Shown piece after piece: positions 8,732 to 17,451 of a stretch of 64,000 nucleotides of DNA (position 1 is its first letter; every line of letters starts with the position of its first letter). A program made the translations under genes and the position numbers. Under the pieces are notes generated by a model. The model saw only the letters and a program-made list of their open reading frames with translations. It had not been told where the DNA came from and ran no database searches. This DNA is from Caulobacter segnis (lineage in GTDB: Bacteria > Pseudomonadota > Alphaproteobacteria > Caulobacterales > Caulobacteraceae), in the NCBI RefSeq assembly GCF_023935105.1, contig NZ_CP096040.1, forward strand, positions 3,038,001 through 3,102,000. The letters run 5' to 3'.

Positions 8732-10183
8732 ATGATCAGATGGCGTTCGGTGGCGATGGCCACGAGCCTGCTAGCGCTAGGCCTATCGGCCTGCGCGACG
8801 ACCGGAACCACAGCGCCGTCCAAGCCGGCGGACAAGGCCGAGGCCAAGCCGCTGCCCAAGGGCCTGGACGGCCAGGCCTCGACAGGCTTCCCGTCGACCT
8901 ATCAGCCCCTGCCCTCGCGCCCGACCGTCTTCATCGGCGCCACGGTGCTGACGGCCACCGGCCAGCAGATCGACAACGGTGTCGTCTTCGTCTCGGGCGG
9001 CAAGATCAGCGCCGTCGGCGGTCCAGACACCCCGATCCCGGCAGATGTCGCCGTGATCGACGCCAAGGGCAAGTGGATCACCCCTGGCATCATCGACGCC
9101 CACAGCCACCTGGGCGTCTATCCCTCGCCCGGCGTCCAGGCCCGCTCGGACGGCAACGAGGCCACCGATCCGAACACCGCCCAGGTCTGGGCGGAGCACT
9201 CGGTCTGGCCGCAGGACCCCGGCTTCAACCGGGCCCGCGCCGGCGGCGTCACGACGCTACAGATCCTCCCCGGCTCGGCCAATCTGTTCGGCGGCCGCTC
9301 GGTGACGCTGAAGAACGTGCCGGCCCTGACCATGCAGGGCATGAAGTTCCCGGGCGCCCCCTACGGCCTGAAGATGGCCTGCGGTGAGAACCCCAAGCGG
9401 GTCTATGGCGGCAAGAGCCGCTCGCCCTCGACGGCGATGGGCAACGTGTTCGGCTACCGCAAGGCCTGGATCGACGCGGCCGACTATGCCCGCAAGTGGG
9501 ACGACTATCGCGCCAAGCAGCAGAAGGGCGAGAAGGGCGACGCCCCCAAGCGCGACCTGCAGCTGGAGACCCTGGCCGGCGTGCTGAAGGGCGAGATCCT
9601 GGTTCAGAACCACTGCTACCGCGCCGATGAGGAAGCGGTGATGATCGATATCGCCAAGGAGTTCGGCTACAAGGTCACGATGTTCCATCACGCGGTGGAG
9701 AGCTACAAGATCGCCCCCCTCCTCGCGAAGGAAGGCATCTGCTCGGCGACCTGGGCGTCGTGGACCGGCTTCAAGATGGAGAGCCTGGACGGCATCGACG
9801 CTAACGCCGCCATCCTCTGGAAGGCCGGCGCCTGTGTCGTCATCCACTCCGACGACCCGATCATGACCCAGCGGCTCAACCAGGAGGCCGCCATCGCCAT
9901 GACCGCCGGCAACAGGCTGGGCTACGGCATCAGCCGGGCCGAGGCGATCAAGTGGATCACCGCCAACCCGGCCAAGGCCATGGGCATCGGCGACAAGACC
10001 GGCAGCCTCGAGCCCGGCAAGGCCGCCGACCTGGTGGTCTGGAGCCGCGATCCGTTCAGCGTCTACGCCCAGGCCGACAAGGTCTTCATCGACGGCGCGC
10101 TGATCTATGACCGCCAGGACAAGCGGTTCCAGCCCAAGTCCGATTTCGAACTCGGCCAGCCCGGCCAGGGAGCGTTCAACTGA
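8732..10183 (+). CDS. Amidohydrolase family lipoprotein (catalytically intact member of a pair)
   Basis: A 483-residue protein with a lipobox ending in SAC (Cys21), so probably envelope-anchored. The amidohydrolase fold shows the N-terminal metal motif in PGIIDAHSHLGV, further His ligands in VQNHCYRADEE and TMFHHAVESYK, and the catalytic Asp region in VIHSDDP. The composite beta-sandwich closes with GSLEPGKAADLVVWSRDPF. Such imidazolonepropionase/dipeptidase-like hydrolases act on cyclic amides or N-acyl and peptide bonds; the substrate is unknown. The stop overlaps the ATG of the next gene (ATGA), so the pair is translationally coupled. Confidence 0.88.
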   Translation: MIRWRSVAMATSLLALGLSACATTGTTAPSKPADKAEAKPLPKGLDGQASTGFPSTYQPLPSRPTVFIGATVLTATGQQIDNGVVFVSGGKISAVGGPDTPIPADVAVIDAKGKWITPGIIDAHSHLGVYPSPGVQARSDGNEATDPNTAQVWAEHSVWPQDPGFNRARAGGVTTLQILPGSANLFGGRSVTLKNVPALTMQGMKFPGAPYGLKMACGENPKRVYGGKSRSPSTAMGNVFGYRKAWIDAADYARKWDDYRAKQQKGEKGDAPKRDLQLETLAGVLKGEILVQNHCYRADEEAVMIDIAKEFGYKVTMFHHAVESYKIAPLLAKEGICSATWASWTGFKMESLDGIDANAAILWKAGACVVIHSDDPIMTQRLNQEAAIAMTAGNRLGYGISRAEAIKWITANPAKAMGIGDKTGSLEPGKAADLVVWSRDPFSVYAQADKVFIDGALIYDRQDKRFQPKSDFELGQPGQGAFN

Positions 10184-11535
10184 TGATCCGGTCCCTTCTT
10201 CTCGCCGGCGCAGCCTGCGCCCTGGCTCTTCCCGCCGCCGCCCAGACCGTGGCCATCGTCAACGCCCGGATCGAGCCGGTCTCGTCCGCCGCCATCCCGA
10301 ACGGCGTGCTGGTCATCACGGACGGCAAGATCGCCGCCGTCGGCGCCGGCGTGGCCGTTCCGGCCGGCGCCAAGGTGATCGACGCCAAGGGCGGGGTCGT
10401 CACCCCCGGCCTGGTCGCCCCGGCCTCGAACCTGTCGGCCTCCGAGATCGGCGGGGTGCGCGAGACCCGCGACGACGGCACCGGCAGCGCCCTCAGCGCC
10501 GCCTTCGACATAAGCTACAGCGTCAATCCGGCCTCGCCGATGATCGGCTTGGCCCGCGACGGCGGGATCACCAGCTCAGCCGTCACCCCCGTCCTGTCGG
10601 GAACCGGCGGCGGCGCTCACGAGCATGCCGACGACGGCGTTGTCGAGGAGATGACCGCTGGCAAGGACGGCGCGGGCGATCCGCCGCTGTTCGGCGGCCA
10701 GGCCGCGTTCATCCGCCTGAAGGCCGGCGCCCCCGACATCGTCGAGGCCTCCAAGCTGGCCGTCACCGTCTCGCTGGGCGAAAGCGGGGCCCGGGCCGCC
10801 GGCGGTTCGCGCGGCGCCGACCTCGTCCTGATCCGCTCGGCCCTGGAGGACGCCCGCGCCTTCGCCAGCCGCCGCGCGGCCTTCGAGCAAGGCGCCACCC
10901 GCGACTTCGGCCTTTCGCGCCTGGATCTGCAGGCCTTGATCCCGGTCGTGCAGGGCAAGACGCCGCTGCTGATCCGCGTCTCCCGCGCCGCCGACATCCG
11001 CCAGGCCCTGAAGCTGGCGGCCGAGGAGAAGATCCGCGTCGTCCTGGAAGGCGTCGAGGAAGGCTGGCTGGTCGCCGCCGAGATCGCCAAGGCCGGCGCG
11101 CCCGTCATCGTCGATCCGCAGGCCGACCTGCCCGACAGCTTCGAGACCCTGGCCTCGCGGCTGGACAACGCCGCCCGCCTGAACGCCGCCGGGGTCACGG
11201 TGGCGATCAATGGGGCGCGGGACTTCAACAATCTGCGCCAGGAGCGGCTGAACGCCGGTCTGGCGGTCGCCAACGGCCTGCCCTACGCGGCCGGCCTGGC
11301 CTCGGTCACCCTGACCCCGGCCAGGATCTGGGGCCAGGACGGCAAGATCGGCTCGCTGGATGTGGGCAAGCTCGCCGACGTCGTGGTCTGGAACGGCGAT
11401 CCTCTGGAGACGACCAGCTGGCCGCTGAACGTCTTCGTCGGCGGCGTCGAGCAGCCGCAGGACAGCCGCCAGACCCAGTTGCGCGACCGCTACGCCGCCA
11501 CCGACGGCAGCGGCTACCCGCCGGCCTATCGTTGA
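10183..11535 (+). CDS. Amidohydrolase-like protein lacking metal ligands
   Basis: A 450-residue paralogue of the preceding gene with a cleavable signal peptide (...LALPAAAQ). The end of the fold is conserved (IGSLDVGKLADVVVWNGDP), as is the N-terminal sandwich (GKIAAVGAGVAVPAGAKVID). However, where the upstream gene has DAHSH this one has VAPASNLS. QNHCYRADE corresponds to IRVSRAADI, the FHH position is LEG, and the HSDDP Asp is missing (AINGARDFNN). It should therefore not bind the usual metals and may be a non-catalytic partner of the first protein or have a changed function. The start codon overlaps the upstream stop. An intrinsic terminator follows. Confidence 0.85.
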   Translation: MIRSLLLAGAACALALPAAAQTVAIVNARIEPVSSAAIPNGVLVITDGKIAAVGAGVAVPAGAKVIDAKGGVVTPGLVAPASNLSASEIGGVRETRDDGTGSALSAAFDISYSVNPASPMIGLARDGGITSSAVTPVLSGTGGGAHEHADDGVVEEMTAGKDGAGDPPLFGGQAAFIRLKAGAPDIVEASKLAVTVSLGESGARAAGGSRGADLVLIRSALEDARAFASRRAAFEQGATRDFGLSRLDLQALIPVVQGKTPLLIRVSRAADIRQALKLAAEEKIRVVLEGVEEGWLVAAEIAKAGAPVIVDPQADLPDSFETLASRLDNAARLNAAGVTVAINGARDFNNLRQERLNAGLAVANGLPYAAGLASVTLTPARIWGQDGKIGSLDVGKLADVVVWNGDPLETTSWPLNVFVGGVEQPQDSRQTQLRDRYAATDGSGYPPAYR

Positions 11536-11543
11536 GCGTGACG

Positions 11544-11582
11544 ATCCGCTCCCGGCATCAGCTGGGGGCGGATTTCGCTTTT
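11544..11582 (+). terminator. Intrinsic terminator of the amidohydrolase pair
   Basis: Arms ATCCGCTCCC (11544-11553) and GGGGGCGGAT (11564-11573) form a 10-bp stem with one G-T pair. The tail is TTCGCTTTT. It begins 8 bases after the stop of the second amidohydrolase. Confidence 0.75.
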
Positions 11583-11641
11583 CAGGGGAAGCCGACGGGC
11601 TCATACGAGCGCTCCCGCTCGAATCGCTTAGATTTCCGCTG

Positions 11642-13747
<2,106 letters not shown>

Positions 13748-13755
13748 TCGACGAA

Positions 13756-13883
13756 GCGCCCCCTCCGTCACGAGGCTTCGCCGCGCGCCACCTCCCCCGC
13801 TTCACGGGTGAGGAGAAACCCCATCCTCCCCCGCCCGCGGGGAGGTGGATCGGCGCGGATACGCGACGAGACGGAAGGGGCGC
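13756..13883. repeat. Nested palindromic intergenic element
   Basis: Outer arms at 13756-13769 and 13870-13883 are complementary over 14 positions with one mismatch. Inner arms CCACCTCCCCCGC (13788-13800) and GCGGGGAGGTGG (13837-13848) pair with one deletion. The whole 128-base unit can fold into one long hairpin. It begins 8 bases after parE and resembles the non-coding REP/MITE-like elements common between genes in high-GC alphaproteobacteria. No open frame of interest lies inside. Confidence 0.75.
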
Positions 13884-14400
13884 TCAGAAACAGCTCCGCC
13901 CCCCTCACGCGGTTCAGCCGCTGAAGTGATGGAAAGGGACGCGGAGCGCCGGACGTTCGTCCGGAGGATTTGGATAGATTACCGTTTCGACGAAGCCAGA
14001 CGCTCCGCGCGACCGTTATCCGCCAGCGTCCCGTCAGGTGGCCCTGTTGAGGCCTTACCGGGACCCGGGTCCTTCCGTTTCCAGAAAGCCCCGAAGGTCG
14101 AAGAGGGCGGATCAATACTGATCAGGACAGACCCTTTTGCCTCCAACCACGCCGACGACGGGCGGGTGAGCCCAGCAAGCCCAGCCCCGGACCGTCCGAG
14201 TATCCCCCTCGGACCTGTCCCCGCTCGATCGCCCCCCGCCGCCACGATGGTCGCTGGCCACGCGCCCTTTCCTCGCGACGAGGTGGCATCATTGTGCGGG
14301 TGGTTTTGAGCGCGGATCATTCAGCAACGTCTAAAATCGACAAGCGCTTGATTTTGCTGGCTTCGATCTCGCGAATTCCGAGGATACAGGCGTTCCAATC
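13884..14400. other. Long non-coding stretch with many hairpins
   Basis: No convincing gene on either strand. Visible structure: TTCAGC-C-GCTGAA (13913-13925), CCGGACG-TT-CGTCCGG (13949-13964), the palindrome GGACCCGGGTCC (14061-14072), a two-part hairpin GGAC/GTCC around GTCCGAG/CTCGGAC (14189-14220), CCTCG-CGA-CGAGG (14271-14283), and a perfect CAAGCGCTTG palindrome (14341-14350) in an AT-richer patch. It might encode a structured RNA or be repeat debris. It does not show the signatures of RNase P RNA, tmRNA, 4.5S or 6S RNA. Confidence 0.5.
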
Positions 14401-14503
14401 CCCCTACTCGCCCCCTCCGCGCCTACGGCGCTCCTCCCCCGGAGGGGGAAGACGGATCACCTTCCGCCCCCTCCGGGGGCGGACGACCACGCGCAGCGTG
14501 GTC
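14401..14503. repeat. REP-like cluster of G/C hairpins next to ecsC
   Basis: Consecutive hairpins: CTCCCCC/GGGGGAAG (about 14434-14451), CCGCCCCC-tcc-GGGGGCGG (14464-14482) and GACCACGC-gca-GCGTGGTC (14485-14503). The last overlaps the stop codon region of the EcsC-family gene. The composition is typical of short intergenic repeats in Caulobacter-type genomes. Confidence 0.7.
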
Positions 14504-15227
14504 AGGTGGGGGCCTGCGGCGTCTGCAGGTCTGCCTGCTCCGCCCGCAGCCGGTACGCCATCACCGCCGTGTGGCCCAGCCGCTCGACCAGCCGCCAGTT
14601 GACGATCGCCCCCAGCGGCGCGCCGACCACGGGCAGGAACTGGGCCAGCTTGGCCAGGTCGATGTGGTCGCGGTACTGCTGCTGGAAGGCCCGCCAGTCG
14701 AAGTCGTCCAGGTGCTGGGGATGGGCGCGCGCGTCCCAGTCGTCCATCGCCGCCAGCACCCCGGCCCGGTGCTGGGCGTCTGAAAACGCCAGCTCGAAGA
14801 TGTGCAGGATATAGAGGCGCTCGGGCAGGTCCGTCCCGTCATGGCCGAAGATCGCGGCGATCTCGAACAGGAGCTTGATCTTGAAGCTCATCAGCAGCGG
14901 GAAGTCGGCCGCCGCCGCCAGGAACCCGCCCAGCCCCGTGACCCCGCCCTCGGCCGCCGCCGCCTTCTTCCAGCCGTCGATGGCCTTGGCCGCCCGCGCC
15001 CGCCGCTCGTCCAGGGTCAGGCCGATCAACGGCGAGCCCGTCGCGAAGTCCGACCCGACCAGCAACGCCCGCGTCATCCCCTCGATGGCGGCGGTGATGG
15101 CGGCGTGGACCTTCTCGGGGATCAGCCGGTTGATCCGCTGTTGCGTGGCGCGGGCGAGGTTGTTGAGGGGGCCGGCGGGGCGCGTGAGGTCGGCGCGCCA
15201 GGTGACGAGGTCGGGGGAGAGGTCCAT
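14502..15227 (-). CDS. EcsC family protein
   Basis: A 241-residue protein resembling the EcsC family, with IPEKVHAAITAAIEGMTRAL near the start, then GGVTGLGGFLAAAADFPLLM and FEIAAIFGHDGTDLPERLYI. It has hydrophobic patches but no signal peptide. EcsC was named from a Bacillus locus encoding an ABC transporter, but the biochemical role of the family is unknown, so no function is given. The gene stands alone between two repeat clusters; its stop is inside the left one and its start is 14 bases from the right one. Confidence 0.8.
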   Translation of the reverse strand: MDLSPDLVTWRADLTRPAGPLNNLARATQQRINRLIPEKVHAAITAAIEGMTRALLVGSDFATGSPLIGLTLDERRARAAKAIDGWKKAAAAEGGVTGLGGFLAAAADFPLLMSFKIKLLFEIAAIFGHDGTDLPERLYILHIFELAFSDAQHRAGVLAAMDDWDARAHPQHLDDFDWRAFQQQYRDHIDLAKLAQFLPVVGAPLGAIVNWRLVERLGHTAVMAYRLRAEQADLQTPQAPT

Positions 15228-15238
15228 CCCCCTCAGGT

Positions 15239-15299
15239 AACCCTTCTCCCCTCGCGGGAGAAGGTGACCGCCGAAGGCGGTCGGATGAGGGGTCGCGCT
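15239..15299. repeat. REP-like element upstream of ecsC
   Basis: Two hairpins in tandem: CCTTCTCCC-ctcgc-GGGAGAAGG (15242-15264) and GACCGCC-gaa-GGCGGTC (15266-15282), followed by GGATGAGGGGTC. This is the form of an abundant short intergenic repeat in this group. A partial copy (CCCTCTCCCTCAGGGAGAAG) follows the ABC-F gene near 38813. Confidence 0.75.
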
Positions 15300-15343
15300 A
15301 GCCTTTGACGGCCCCAGTCAACCTCCTCTACCTCAAGCCCCCA

Positions 15344-15353
15344 AATAGCAATC
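15344..15353. repeat. Left copy of 10-bp direct repeat flanking the abortive-infection-like gene
   Basis: AATAGCAATC, identical to 16398-16407. The two copies bracket the AT-rich gene, its promoter and short flanks, and could be a target duplication or recombination scar. Confidence 0.35.
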
Positions 15354-15380
15354 ATGGACTGGTTCAGACCAACATTCGCT

Positions 15381-15409
15381 TTTACTGCGTTCTGCTCCAG
15401 CTATAGAAT
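15381..15409 (+). promoter_or_regulatory. Sigma-70-type promoter of the abortive-infection-like gene
   Basis: TTTACT (15381-15386, 4 of 6 matches to TTGACA) and TAGAAT (15404-15409, 5 of 6 to TATAAT) are separated by exactly 17 bases. They lie about 30 bases upstream of the start codon at 15439, giving a short leader. Confidence 0.6.
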
Positions 15410-15438
15410 CGAGAGCCGTTAATGGGCATATTCATGCC

Positions 15439-16344
15439 ATGGCGATCTTCGAACTGTATCATCAACGGAAGCAGGTGGCTGACCGGGCTGGTCAGCCCGA
15501 GGTCTACGTCTATGACGAGTTGCCCGGTCAACTCCGAACTCAAATCACCCAAATTGCTGTGGATGCAATTGGACAATGGGACTCATATGGACCTCAGAAC
15601 AATGATTGGTGGAGCGAGATAAGGGGAATACTTTGTCGGGAGCTTGGCGTTGATCGACTATCTCCTGCCTACAATCACGCGGACGAAGTTCTTCAATTTT
15701 TTCGCTCCTGCGAAGATGTTGACATATGCCTAAGCATACTTGAATTGTTTTGCCGGGTAATCGATAAGGTTATGCCAGACCTCACCCATACGGGCGCCAC
15801 ACAAGCCCCCGAAGAGGCAATCAAAGAGATTAATTTTCGTCTACGCCGCGCAAGCGTAGGTTATCAGTACGAAAATGACCATATTATTCGATTTGACTCA
15901 CAGATAATACATCAGGAAATCGTCAAACCAGCACTCAATCTACTAAATGATAGAAGATTTTCCGGCGCAGAGGAAGAGTACCTCACTGCACACAAACATT
16001 ATCGTGACGGAAATTCGAAGGACGCGGTCATTTGGGCAAATAAGTCCTTTGAAAGCGCACTCAAAGTAGCGTGCGATATAAAAGGCTGGACATATGAGAA
16101 GGGAGCAACAGCCTCACAATTGCTAAAAATTTTGCAAGCAAACAAGCTATGGCCTGAATATCTAGACGCCTCATTTGAACAGCTATTAGCGACACTCAAG
16201 ACTGGGCTACCCAAGGTTCGGAACGACGCTGGTGCTCACGGGCAAGGTGCGCTTCCGAGGGAGACGCCCGATTACGTCGCCGCCTATGCACTTCATCTTG
16301 CGGCAGCAAAGATTGTCCTAATCGGCGAAGCGACGCTGGCTTAA
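15439..16344 (+). CDS. AbiJ/STM4504-like abortive-infection family protein with HEPN-type motif
   Basis: A 301-residue cytosolic-looking protein. The N-terminus (MAIFELYHQRKQ, VYVYDELPGQLRTQI) resembles the AbiJ N-terminal domain of the STM4504/CBY_0614 family. The C-terminal third (NKSFESALKVACDIKGW, then LPKVRNDAGAHGQG) resembles the Abi C-terminal domain. R261 and H267 form an R-x5-H motif as in HEPN ribonucleases, so RNA cleavage during phage infection is a reasonable but unproven guess. It is much AT-richer than its neighbours (20 G/C in bases 15901-15960 against 46 in 16921-16980) and uses rare codons such as ATA and TTA, suggesting recent transfer. No antitoxin or partner gene is adjacent. 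Confidence 0.7.
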   Translation: MAIFELYHQRKQVADRAGQPEVYVYDELPGQLRTQITQIAVDAIGQWDSYGPQNNDWWSEIRGILCRELGVDRLSPAYNHADEVLQFFRSCEDVDICLSILELFCRVIDKVMPDLTHTGATQAPEEAIKEINFRLRRASVGYQYENDHIIRFDSQIIHQEIVKPALNLLNDRRFSGAEEEYLTAHKHYRDGNSKDAVIWANKSFESALKVACDIKGWTYEKGATASQLLKILQANKLWPEYLDASFEQLLATLKTGLPKVRNDAGAHGQGALPRETPDYVAAYALHLAAAKIVLIGEATLA

Positions 16345-16397
16345 CCAGCAGCCTCCCTCCCTTTCCGGTCTCGCTGGCGGAAGGCTTGCCGTCTGCG

Positions 16398-16407
16398 AAT
16401 AGCAATC
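16398..16407. repeat. Right copy of 10-bp direct repeat
   Basis: AATAGCAATC, identical to 15344-15353, 53 bases after the stop of the abortive-infection-like gene. Confidence 0.35.
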
Positions 16408-16531
16408 TTTCCAATCGGCCAATCCACACCCCCTTCCCTCCTATCCCCACTATCCCCAGCCCGTCACCTCGCCCCGCCGGCCGACGCGCCCTATATCCCT
16501 ACCCTGACGTTCACCACGCCGGGCTCCAGGC

Positions 16532-17221
16532 TTGTCCACCCAGTTCAAACTGCCGCTGGCTTCGCCGCTGACCTATGCTCGCGAGGACTTCGCCGTCTCG
16601 CCGAGCAATGCGGCGGCGGTGGCGCGCGTGGACGCCTGGCCGGACTGGGCCGAGGGGCGGCTGGCGCTGGTCGGGCCGGCCGGGTGCGGCAAGAGCCATT
16701 TGGCGCGAAGCTGGGCCCAGGCGACCGGCGCGGTAGTGGTCGAGGCGGCCGATCCGGCGGCGCCGGCCGTGGACCTGGCGGCCCTGCGTGGCCGGGCCGT
16801 GCTGGTCGAGGACGCCGATCGGAGATCGGACAGCGCCCACTTCAATGACGAGACGCTGTTCCACATCCTCAACATGGCCGGGGTCGACGGCGGGACGGTG
16901 CTGCTGACCGGCCGGACGACGCCGGTGGGCTGGGCGACGTCGGTGGCCGACCTGCGCTCGCGGCTGAACGCCCTGTCGGTGGCGCAGATCGACGAACCCG
17001 ACGACGCGGTGCTGCACGCGGTGCTGAAGCGCGCCTTCGCGGCCGCCTGGTGGAACCCGGAACCCGACCTCTATCCCTACCTGATCGCCCGCCTGCCCCG
17101 CTCGGCGGCCGAGGCCCAGGCCGCGGCCGCCCTGCTGGCCGAGGCGGCCGAGGACGGCCGGCGCGAGCTGACCAAGGCCCTGGCGCGCGAGGTGCTGGGG
17201 GACTTCGAGGGCGAGGAGTAG
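16532..17221 (+). CDS. hdaA: DnaA regulatory inactivator (HdaA/Hda)
   Basis: A 229-residue DnaA-related AAA+ protein. The N-terminal QFKLPL matches the beta-clamp-binding motif of Hda proteins. The P-loop is GPAGCGKSHLARSW, and the Walker B-like segment is AVLVEDADR. With the sliding clamp it stimulates ATP hydrolysis on DnaA after initiation, preventing re-replication. The start is a TTG at 16532, chosen because it places the clamp motif at residues 4-9 and follows CTCCAGG; no ATG precedes the motif. ppk lies 230 bases downstream, beyond a palindromic repeat. Confidence 0.9.
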   Translation: MSTQFKLPLASPLTYAREDFAVSPSNAAAVARVDAWPDWAEGRLALVGPAGCGKSHLARSWAQATGAVVVEAADPAAPAVDLAALRGRAVLVEDADRRSDSAHFNDETLFHILNMAGVDGGTVLLTGRTTPVGWATSVADLRSRLNALSVAQIDEPDDAVLHAVLKRAFAAAWWNPEPDLYPYLIARLPRSAAEAQAAAALLAEAAEDGRRELTKALAREVLGDFEGEE

Positions 17222-17256
17222 CGGGTTGGCGCTCGCGGCCCCCTTCCACCGCTTCC

Positions 17257-17368
17257 CCGGCGAAAGCCGGGGCCCAGATTCAGCCTGAGCGCTTAGGGTG
17301 AGCGCGCCTGTCGACGGCGCTAAATATTCGAACACTCCGGGTTCGATCTGGGCCCCGGCTTTCGCCGG
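17257..17368. repeat. Large inverted repeat between hdaA and ppk
   Basis: Bases 17257-17279 and 17346-17368 are perfect 23-bp inverted copies; each arm also contains the internal hairpin CCGGC-gaaa-GCCGG. The 66-base loop contains AAATATTC, unlike the GC-rich arms. One strand reads SPAKAGAQ, the familiar translation of a widespread proteobacterial intergenic repeat. It is probably a mobile or REP-type element and not a gene. Confidence 0.88.
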
Positions 17369-17451
17369 AGAGACGGTATCGCCGCGCTGTCTTCGTCCCG
17401 TCACTTGCCTCGTTCACCATGCCGGAACACACTCGCGCCTAAAGTGACCCC

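Noticed and set aside
8539..8859. Minus-strand frame overlapping the amidohydrolase start and the Kazal gene
   Set aside because: Overlaps two well-supported genes and has no family resemblance.
13979..14320. 113-codon minus-strand frame in the long intergenic region
   Set aside because: No ribosome site, no recognisable family, low-complexity composition, and hairpins throughout; left as non-coding with uncertainty.
13884..14400. RNase P RNA, tmRNA, 4.5S or 6S RNA in the hairpin-rich region
   Set aside because: The stretch GAGGAAAGGGCGCG on the minus strand recalls RNase P, but the conserved core around GAGGAAAGTCCGGGCTCC is not there. No tmRNA tag peptide such as ANDNFAEE or tRNA-like ends were found, and no SRP-type GGAAG/AGCA loop.
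15228..16531. Insertion sequence or integrase explaining the AT-rich gene
   Set aside because: No transposase or integrase frame and no terminal inverted repeats lie at its borders; only the short direct repeat was found.
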